A stretch of DNA of 64,000 nucleotides from Haematobia irritans (lineage: Eukaryota; Arthropoda; Insecta; Diptera; Muscidae), in the NCBI RefSeq assembly GCF_050003625.1, contig NC_134397.1, forward strand, positions 64,516,669 through 64,580,668, given 5' to 3'. The notes beneath the pieces are model-generated. The model was not told the origin of the DNA. It searched no databases and saw only the letters and a program-made list of their open reading frames with translations. Below, one piece after another: positions 55,775 to 64,000 of this stretch. Position 1 is the stretch's first letter. Each line of letters starts with the position of its first letter. A program made the position numbers and the translations under genes.

Positions 55775-56189
55775 TAGGATAAAAAATTTACATACATTTA
55801 CATACAATTCCACCATTTTTTTACTTTTTTTACAGATTTTTTTCTTGTTCTAGAAGTTGGTATTATCACCCATTTTTTTAAATTTTATTAGTTTATACAG
55901 TTTATGTCAGTCCATGAGTTTTATATGGTTCAAGACATCCTACCAACTTTATATTTTAATCATGTCCTGATGTCCAGATGTCTCGTCAGATAAAATCTTG
56001 ATCTTATTTCGACTCACAAACATATAATATCAAACTTTTTCGCCCGTTCTTTAAAAAGTTAAGATATTGTACCGTACAAATCAAATAAATAAATACTTTT
56101 TCGAACTAAAGCTAAGGGCGTTATTTTAAATTTTCAGTTAATGGGCCAGAATTGTAATTTTTTTAAATTGCATATGACAAAATATTTCT

Positions 56190-56330
56190 AACTGCTGATT
56201 AGAAAGTTGACCTTTGAATGTATGGGTGGAAAGATGATCCAGAGAAGTACTGCGGAGACACCCTGTCGTAATTCTAAGGGCAGCGTTATGACAGCTCAGT
56301 GTATGAGTCTCGACATTTCTGTACCTTCTT
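56190..56330 (-). mobile_element. LINE fragment related to 18690-21727
   Basis: The minus-strand reading CHNAALRITTGCLRSTSLDH matches CQNAALRTATGCLRSTPLDH encoded near 21050 in the larger LINE. Only this short stretch is recognisable. Confidence 0.75.
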
Positions 56331-56419
56331 CCGATGAATAAAAATTCTCCATTCGAGAAAGTTGGAGAACGTAACTCTAGAAAAGTTCTTGTTGCGTGAA
56401 TACATATTTTCACTTCATG

Positions 56420-57277
56420 AGAAACTCGCCCGTGTCCACACCTCTAGTTGATGTGCATTGACTACTACACGAGTTGTCACACGGTAGAGGAAAAATAATT
56501 CACCAAGCCCATCTCATTTCTTTAAAGCACAAAAAAGTAGCTACATTGTTTTTAATTTTTTCCTGTAATTTATCGTTTAAATTCTTTTAAAAAATATTTA
56601 CCGAATACTACAAAGGACTGTTTTCCTTTTTTTTTAAATTTTCCCTCTACATCTAGTTCCATTGGGAAATTCAATATAGCCCACCAGTAGACAGATTAAT
56701 TTATATAGTTATGAATTCGAACAATTAAAGCATATAATTTATTTTTGTATTTTTTATTTGACTGTAGCTATAAGCCTAAAAAGGTGCAAGGTTTGTAGAA
56801 GATTTCTTCGTTTGTGTTTCTTCCCAAAATCAATAAGCAGAAGATATAGGACATGTTCGAAACAAAATATTAAATAGTTATTTAATATATTTTAAATCAA
56901 TCGATTGAATTAAATTCCTTCCATCGTCTCCCAAATCTTTACTTTTAAAATATTGGCACTGTTTTTAACAAATAAATAAAGGACCAATATTACTTGTTCA
57001 GAAATGTACATACCAAGCATCTTTCAACATACTTTGTCATTCTCTTTTACACAATTTCTCTTAACGTATATTCATCTTAAATAGTATCATTAAAGAAAAA
57101 CATTCCAGTAAAGCGAAATCTTCTTCATTTTGTTTTACAAAAATATGTTTTCATTCAAGTTGTTTGTTATTAAAATACGACTACTGCTATATGTATAGTT
57201 ATAACTAAATAATTTTCGATTCATTGTGAAAAATCTGTTTCTGACCAGCAGATTTTCCCCACATCGTTCGCCTCTAT
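56420..57277. other. Intergenic, nothing recognised; IscU 3' side
   Basis: AT-rich sequence with no long frame or repeat family. It probably contains the 3' untranslated region of the minus-strand IscU gene. Confidence 0.5.
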
Positions 57278-59418
57278 TTAATTTTCTTTCTTCTTTTGTT
57301 GTTTAATTTTATAATCGGCCAAAGCTGCTTTAATTGCGTCTTCAGCCAACATAGAGCAATGCAATTTTACGGGAGGCAATCTCAACTCTTTTGCAATATC
57401 GGTATTTTTCAATTTACCAGCTTCATCGATGGTCTTGCCTTTAACCCATTCTGTAGCTAAAGAGCTACTGGCTATGGCTGAGCCGCAACCAAATGTTTTG
57501 AATTTAGCATCGATAATTTTACCATTTTCATCGACTTTGATTTGCAATTTCATGACATCACCGCAAGCTGGTGCACCAACAAGACCAGTTCCCACTGTCG
57601 AGTCTTTTTTATCTAAAGAACCCACATTGCGGGGATTTTCGTAGTGTTCAACGACCTATAAAAAGAATAAACAGACGGTGAATATATAAATATAATATTT
57701 TAATATTCTTATCTCATCGTATGTGTCTGAGAGATTAACATTAATCAATGCAATGTGTTTTTGCATATTGAGTAATGTCATGTGTGGAAATGAGATATTT
57801 GTTGTATTGTGAACAGTGATGTATTATAGCGAATAATATAGTAAGAACAATGTGATTAAAATATTTTAAATTACGGTTGTTATCTAATTGGCATACATAG
57901 TATATTCTACAATTTTTGAAGTCCAAAATGTGAAAATTTTGAAAAGATAAATAAAAAATCTGGCAATCAGAAAGACAATTGAACCCTGTTTTGGGTCTGG
58001 TGACCACAGAGATTAAATGAGATAGTTGATGCATTATAGCGAATAATTTTATAATATATAAGTACAAGAATTAAAATTCTACATTTCGATTTCTATCTAA
58101 TTGTAAGAATTTTTGAATACATAAATAAACAAATAGCAGGTCAATGATACAAAGATGGCCATTGAGAACCTTTTTCGGCTAATTTTATAGTCCTAATGAG
58201 CACAGATTGAGTATCGCTCTATATGGAAGCTATATATGAAAAATAATCGATATAGACGATTTACATATAATTTCAAAAAATCTATATTTACTAAATAAAA
58301 ATTGCACATTCTAAATGGTTAATAAGTAAAATTAGGAGATCGGTTTATGTGCGGGCCAATATATAACATGATTGAGGTTCAAAATCTTTGAAACATTATT
58401 TTAAGGAACCAGAGAAAACAGAATCGATTCTTCCGAGGGATCCGAATATGGTGTATATCAGTCGATGTATTTATATAGCCCCCATATAGACAGATCTCAC
58501 AATTTTTTTTTTTTAACACCGAAAATTTTTTACGGTATCCCAAATCTAAATTTAGGTTTCAAATCATATGAAAGGCATTATTTCTTCGGAATTTCTTTCG
58601 CGCTTAGACGATGATGTTTGCCATCATCAGAAGTAAATAGAAAACTGAGATCTTTAAGGTGATTACAAAAAGGACGAACATTATTGCGATCATCACAATT
58701 GAATAAAAAACATAAACGTTCGCCATGAAAAACTATATTTCGCAAAGGGTTAAACAAAAATAAAACAAAACGAACTATTTATAAGAAAGAATACTTGTAC
58801 GTAAGTTTTATGTCGAACAGTAACAGAAACAAAAAGACAACAACAAAATTTTACATTATTTAATATATAATGACATTTCTGACAATTCTTCTGAAGGGAT
58901 ATCTCTGTATTTAAATCTATTTATGTAAAATTTTCCATTTTATATTTTTAACAAGTCCATCCACCTTCGCCCACAATAGGACTTTAACCTTTCAATTCAA
59001 AACGTGCAAATCAATATATTATTGAGGGCAGGGAATCATTGATCTTTCCAATAAAGAACCAAAACAAAACGACGTCATTTCTCTGCATATCATATATTAT
59101 TTAACCAAAAAAATGAAAGCAACAAGAACCGGCAATAGAACCTTCGATTTGATATGGCAATCATTTTGGTGTATGAGACCTTGAAAATAGTTGCCTTTTT
59201 TCCGATCTCATAACAAAGATAACACAAGAACTAGTCACACAACTAACATACTATAGAATATTTAGTGTTGGGCAATGGATATTTGAATTCCACGTTCCAG
59301 GAATAATTAGGATTAGATATTTATTACTTACATTCTCGTGATACAATGCAACAGGAATACTTTGAGTGCGTCTCAAAGGAGTAGCCAAAAGACGTGAGAC
59401 TCGAACTAAAGATGCCAT
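57278..59418 (-). CDS. IscU: Iron-sulfur cluster assembly scaffold IscU, complete
   Basis: The mitochondrial scaffold on which NFS1 and frataxin build [2Fe-2S] clusters before hand-off by the HSPA9/HSC20 chaperones. Exon 1 (59418-59332) encodes a basic, Arg-rich mitochondrial presequence (MASLVRVSRLLATPLRRTQS). Exon 2 (57655-57278) begins VVEHYENPRNVGS in phase 0 and carries every family hallmark: the cluster-ligand GAPACGDVMKLQ with its Cys/Asp pair, the second Cys in FKTFGCGSAIASSS, and the chaperone-recognition LPPVKLHCS with the third Cys. Total 154 residues, normal for insects. The 1.68-kb intron holds a dispersed repeat around 58140-58520. The Met in exon 2 (inside MGSLDKK) cannot be the start because the exon runs upstream in frame to the acceptor. 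Confidence 0.97.
57656..59331 (-). other. IscU: IscU intron
   Basis: 1.68 kb between a GTAAGT donor and a TTATAG acceptor. 57750-58070 contains two similar segments around GCATTATAGCGAATAAT (57811-58050). 58140-58520 is a dispersed repeat with AGATCGGTTTATGTG and ATAGCCCCCATATAGAC motifs. The rest is unique AT-rich sequence. Confidence 0.6.
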
Positions 59419-59650
59419 TTCTAGGTAGAACTTGGATGAAACTCGAAGAAACTAGAAAAAATATTGTTGTGAAATCTACTATCAGCTGTTTTCGGGAGAG
59501 AAAAACAAATCAAAGCCCAAGAAAATTATTCAGCCGGAAAAATAACGCCTTCACAAAAAAAAATTGACGCCTTTCATAGCTGTTTATCAGTGATGTCAAC
59601 TCCCGAAATGTAAAGAACACCAAATATATAAGATATATATTATTATGAAA
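59419..59650 (-). promoter_or_regulatory. IscU: IscU upstream region
   Basis: Immediately 5' of the IscU start. No TATA box is seen at a suitable place, as is common for housekeeping fly genes. The boundaries are notional. Confidence 0.3.
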
Positions 59651-59699
59651 TACATAAAATGTCGTTTTTGGAATTTTTTATTATAGTAATAAGTACTCA

Positions 59700-60528
59700 A
59701 TTCAGAAACTATATTTACCATCCGCTTTGCCTGAAATTCTTGAGCTTCTATAAACTGTATTTATTACCCGATTTGCCTGAAATTCAAAATCTATTTTTTG
59801 GTATAACCCCCATATAGACTGATCTCTTTACTTTTACTTCTTGGGCGTCTAGAGACTATGTTTTCTAGCCGATTTGTTTGAAATTCTGGAGGTATTTTAA
59901 GATCACAAATATGTGAGTAGCAAATGGTACCTATCGGTCCATGTTTTGGTATAGCCCCCATATACACCGATCTCCCGGCTTTACTTCTTGGGCTTCTAGA
60001 ATCCGTAGTTTTTATCCGATTTGCTGGAAATTAGTAATCTATAATGAAATTTTATACAAACGAAATTTCCTTTTCTTATAAAGTATTTTCGTTTATTCAA
60101 CTCTAAAATTCTCTAAAATAGCAGGCGCACTGATCATGAAAATTGCTTCAAACTGAAAATAAAATTTCCAGATTTTACTCATCGTATTTATTTAAATAAT
60201 GACGGAAAAATCTACAGATTTAAGATTTCAAATCAAGGCGTAATTTAATCATATACACGATATGTTTATAATTTCTCTAAAACTCAAACAAAATTGGTTC
60301 TCATAAATCTAGAATCTTATCTGGTCTTCATAGGTAGAATCTTTAAAGTTTGTCTTCGGGAGCTGACTGCCTTGGGAGAAGATTTGTCATCAAACCCCCT
60401 AAAATTCTATATATTATCAAGTAACCCACTACGACGAAGAGTTTTCAAAGTAAACTATCATATTTGATTCATGGTGGTGGGTATTTAAAATTCGGCCCGG
60501 CCGAATTTACTGCTTTATATACTTGTTT
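59700..60528. repeat. Dispersed repeat ending in a GGCC palindrome
   Basis: Reverse-orientation units of the family at 29780-30675 (CCGATTTGCCTGAAATTC, ATAGCCCCCATATACACCG) are followed by the terminus ATTCGGCCCGGCCGAATTTA and a run to ACTTGTTTTT at 60528, similar to the ends at 16642 and 63731. Confidence 0.55.
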
Positions 60529-62189
60529 TTAATTAATATTGTTATTGAGGGTATTCTGTAGAAAAGCCTAGCAACGAGTGCTGAATTTTGGAACTTGATA
60601 AAGATGTCATTAAAAACGTTTGTATTAAATTCACAAAAGCACGCACAACTGCAATAAGGAATAGACCCCTTCCATATATTAATATTTTGAAAGTTGAAAG
60701 ACATTACTGATCAAACTGATTTGTATGAAAGCATTAAAAGTGATCAAGGTGTATACTTGAATAGCGGTTCATAACTTCATAAAATTACAAATTCAATACA
60801 CAAAAGTTCTATAATACATTTTTTTTAAGCATTTAATTTTAGATTTTGGTTGGAAGTGGTATGTTAGAATTTATAATATATTTTTGGTGCTTTTTGGCAT
60901 TGGGGAGTTGGCAACACTGCCCAACACTATAAAAAACTCGAAGAAACTAGAAAAATATTAGGGCTGTTTTCTTTTTGCACTGATAACCAGTGCTAAAAGA
61001 AAACGCAAAAATGTTATCAGTTCAAATTTCGATTTTGATTGGCAACACTTGGCCCCCAGCTGTCAAAACCAATGTATTGTTTACAAATAAAAATACGCGG
61101 TAGAAAATTAATAATAAATTTAAACCATAAACGAAAGAGTTATTATTTCTCGAAATAACTCATTGAGGGTTTGCTGTCTACCTTTCCACAAGCTTTATTG
61201 AGATGAGGCAAAACAAAAACAAAACAGACTCGTTGAACAACTCAACAGTGAAGTTGAAAAAAGATTACAAAAATGAATCCAGCTTCCACTGCCGCCGTCA
61301 AAGCTAAAATAATTTCGGATGTTCCAATGGAAGTATTCATTTGAAAATGGAATGCAAACTTGTAATACTCAATTGTCTTTTGTGTGGCACTCATTGGGCA
61401 TAATGGTGGTCTTCAACAATCCGAATTATCGTATCTGGTCGCATATTTGTTGCTTTGGAGAATGATGACACACTTGGTATTCAATTGCAAAAACATCCAG
61501 ACGTAGACAAGGAATTATTCAAAAAACGATCGATTGTTGTTTGTACCGATGTTGATGTATAGAAGGTGCTAAGCCACCTATTAATGAAAAGTAACCATTA
61601 AAAATACTATTTTCGCCAAACACTCAAAATCAGTGAACCCTCTAGGTTACTAAAGCCAATTTAAACATATTTTACTTAATGGGAATATTGTGTTTTGAGA
61701 AAGTTTCAACTCTAATAATTTTTTGTGTACGTTTGTTAATCTAACTAAAAACAGGAAAAAATTAACACAAAGAAAGCGTAAATAATTAATAAATCCGTGT
61801 TTCTCACAAAACAGATCTGAATTTGTTAACAATTTTAAATTTCACCGCAAAGGCATTCGTGCTTTTCTGAGCTCCATTTTTTTCTTTCAAACTACGAAAT
61901 TTCATGGAAATTTGACGACAATGTAAAAGAAATTGAAGTTTTTACATTCTTCATCGGCTTTAAAGGGAACATTCAGTCTTCTATTAAAATTCACGGAGAA
62001 CCGTAAAATTAAGACAATGAGCAATCTTGAATTTCAATAATTGTGTAGATAATCTGTATGTTATCTTTTTCGAGTTAGCCGCCATTTTGCATCAGAGGTA
62101 TAATTTTATACTGTTTCGAACTTAATACCCACCTTTAGACTAAATAATAAACTATTAACAATATTTTATTTTATTCTATTTATTTTTTT
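60529..62189. other. Intergenic; possible gene remnant at 61273-61570
   Basis: Mostly unique AT-rich sequence. 61273-61345 starts like a gene (MNPASTAAVKAKIISDVPME) but stops after about 24 codons; a different frame at 61420-61560 reads IFVALENDDTLGIQLQKHPD and FKKRSIVVCTDVDV before a stop. Coding-like composition in two frames suggests a decayed gene or retrocopy of unknown identity. 62100-62140 has a fragment (CGAACTTAATACCCACC) like the right end of the 50952 MITE. Confidence 0.3.
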
Positions 62190-63731
62190 TGTATACACTC
62201 CACCATAGGATGGGGGGTATATTAACTTTGTCATTCCGTTTGTAACACATCGAAATATTGCTCTAAGACCCCATAAAGTATATATATTCTGGGTCGTGGT
62301 GAAATTCTGAGTCGATCTGAGCCTATCCGTCCGTTTAAATCACGCTAACTTCCGAACGAAACAAGCTATCGACTTGAAAATTGGCACAAGTAGTTGTTAT
62401 TGATGTATGTCGGATGGTATTGCAAATGGGCCATATCGGTCCACTTTTACGTATTGCCCCCATATAAACGGACCCCCAAATTTGGCTTGCGAGTCCTCTA
62501 AGAGAAGCAAATTTCATCCGATCCGTCTGAAATTTGGTACATGGTGTTAGAATATGGTCTCTAACAACCATGCAAAAATTGGTCCACATCGGTCCTTAAT
62601 TATATATAGCCCCCATATAAACCGATCCCCCGATTTGGCTTGCGAGGCCTCTAAGAGAAGCAAATTTCATCCGAACCAGCTGAAATTTGGTACATGGTGT
62701 TAGTATATGGTCTCTAACATCCATGCAAAAATTGGTCCACATCGGTCCATAATTATATATAGCCCCCATATAAACCGATCACCAGATTTGACCTCCGGAG
62801 CCTCTTGGAAGACCAAAATTCATCTGATTCAGTTGAAATTTGGTACGTGGTGTTAATATATGGCCTCAAACTCCCATGCAAAAATTGGTCGGTATCGGTC
62901 CATAATTATATATAGGCCCCATATAAACCGATCCCCAGATTTGACTTCCAGAGCCCGTTGGAAGAGCAAAATTCTTCCCATTCGGTTGAAATTTGGTACG
63001 TGATATTAGTATATGGTATCCAACAACCATGCAGGAATTGGTTGCTATCAGTCCATAATTATATATAGTTCCCATATAAACCGATCCCCAGATTTGACCT
63101 CCGGTGCCTTTTGGAGAAGCAAAATTCATCCGATCTGCTTGAAAATTGGTACGTGGTGATAGTATATGATATTTAACAACCGTACCAAAAGTGGTCCATA
63201 TCAGTCCATAATCATATATAGCCCCATATAAACCAATCTCGAGATTTGACTTTGGAGCCTCTTGGAGGAGCCAATGTACCAAGCCAAATCATCCGAGTGA
63301 GTTGAAATTTGGTACATTGTGTTAGTATATGGTCGTTAACAACCATGCCTAACTAGGTCCATATCGGTCTATAATTATATATCCCTCAGATAAATCGATT
63401 TCCAATCACACAAAAATTGGTCCATAATTGTATATAGCCCCCATATAAGCGACCCCCATATTTCAATTCTGGCTCTCTACGTACCGTGCAAAAAGTCCAT
63501 ATCGATTTGTAATTATTTGTAGACTTAACTATACATAACTTTTTTGTCTAATATATACCACGTATGGACTAACTCACAATTTAGAAAACGATGTTAAGAA
63601 GTTTTAAGATACCACAACCCAAGTAATTCGATTGTGGATGACAGTCTTTAGTACAAGTTTCTATGCAATCCATGGTGGAGGGTACATAAGATTCGGCCTG
63701 GCCGAACTTACGGCCGTATATACTTGTTTTT
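62190..63731. repeat. Dispersed 1.54-kb repeat built of about 150-bp units
   Basis: The left end has GTATACACTCCACCATAGG and continues through CTAAGACCCCATAAAGTA. The right end is TTCGGCCTGGCCGAACTTAC, then a GGCCGT palindrome and ACTTGTTTTT. Between them at least six imperfect units repeat GAAATTTGGTACRTGGTG-like and CCCCCATATAAACCGATC-like motifs at about 150-160-bp spacing (62530, 62684, 62837, 62987, 63141, 63303). Minus-strand frames of 84 and 138 codons across it are by-products of the repetition. Fragments of the same element flank the mariner at 12641-16642. Confidence 0.75.
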
Positions 63732-64000
63732 CATTGACTCCTAAAAATGAATAAATTACAATTTACGGCCATTTTCATTTAGCATCGTTAGGATTTAACT
63801 TTCAGTTAACAGAAAGAAAAATCTAAACTGAAAAATTTTCGACAGTTTTAAGTTGTTAACTGGCGTATGTTATATTTAGGCAACATTTTAAAGTTCTTTA
63901 GCTAACGGAGCTTCATGAAAATGGTGGTATAATTATAACAATGCGAGAACATATGTATGTATGTATGTATTTATTAAGTACAAATATGGATATAAAGAAA
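63732..64000. other. Unassigned end of window with a short ATGT microsatellite
   Basis: No gene or repeat family recognised. A run of about five ATGT units lies at 63952-63970. Confidence 0.5.

Noticed and set aside
57429..57644. Plus-strand frame opposite IscU exon 2
   Set aside because: Antisense shadow of a strongly conserved gene.
62335..63282. Minus-strand frames of 84 and 138 codons with repeated 'IYNYGPIWTNF'-like text
   Set aside because: Translation of a tandem DNA repeat; the same text appears in other frames of the related repeat at 13354-13800.

Overview
The window looks like nuclear DNA of a higher (calyptrate, muscoid-type) fly. Host genes are AT-rich and have fly-type exon/intron structure, the gene content is dipteran (the tight-junction scaffold polychaetoid/ZO-1), and the intergenic and intronic space is packed with short inverted-repeat elements and LINE remnants of the kind seen in house fly and stable fly genomes. 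The species assignment is inference only.

Layout. Positions 1-18470 hold the 3' end of polychaetoid (pyd, + strand): five exons (382-610, 3108-3372, 3450-3582, 9008-11250, 17175-17398) join in frame and end in a ZU5 domain split across the last two exons. The three large introns are full of MITEs, and the last one carries a decayed mariner nested inside another repeat. Positions 18690-21727 are a decayed LINE between pyd and the next gene. Positions 22129-28304 (- strand) are a complete seven-exon ARMH3 (C10orf76) orthologue that joins to exactly 689 codons; its 3.7-kb third intron carries a LINE fragment. Positions 28500-30870 are MITEs and a diverged tandem repeat.

The most unusual part is 30874-43222. 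A roughly 5.15-kb unit is repeated head to tail (two full copies and one truncated copy). Each unit starts with a roughly 280-bp LTR-like repeat and a 40-nt complement of the 3' half of tRNA-Tyr, including CCA. Next comes a cassette of unrecognised open reading frames on the MINUS strand, then a 5'-truncated RNase H-bearing LINE on the PLUS strand that ends in a CCTAACCTAA tail. Later insertions (a hAT-type element in copy 2, a CCTGCC-ended element in copy 1) are each absent from the sister copy, so empty sites can be read directly. A truncated MITE and a BEL/Pao integrase remnant close the array.

Positions 44905-45659 encode a two-exon, four-membrane-segment protein of unknown function. Positions 46000-56400 are mostly transposon-derived, with a three-exon secreted Kazal inhibitor gene at 50383-51553. 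IscU, the iron-sulfur scaffold, lies on the - strand at 57278-59418 with a 1.7-kb intron. The rest (59600-64000) is repeats, including a 1.5-kb dispersed repeat built from about 150-bp units and ending in a GGCC-rich palindrome.

The host genes have unrelated jobs (cell-junction scaffold, Golgi lipid-kinase regulator, protease inhibitor, Fe-S biogenesis) and are simply neighbours. The interest lies in the repeat architecture, where nested insertions and filled/empty site pairs define several element families from this sequence alone. All exon joins, family names and homologies were read by eye; no database search was possible.
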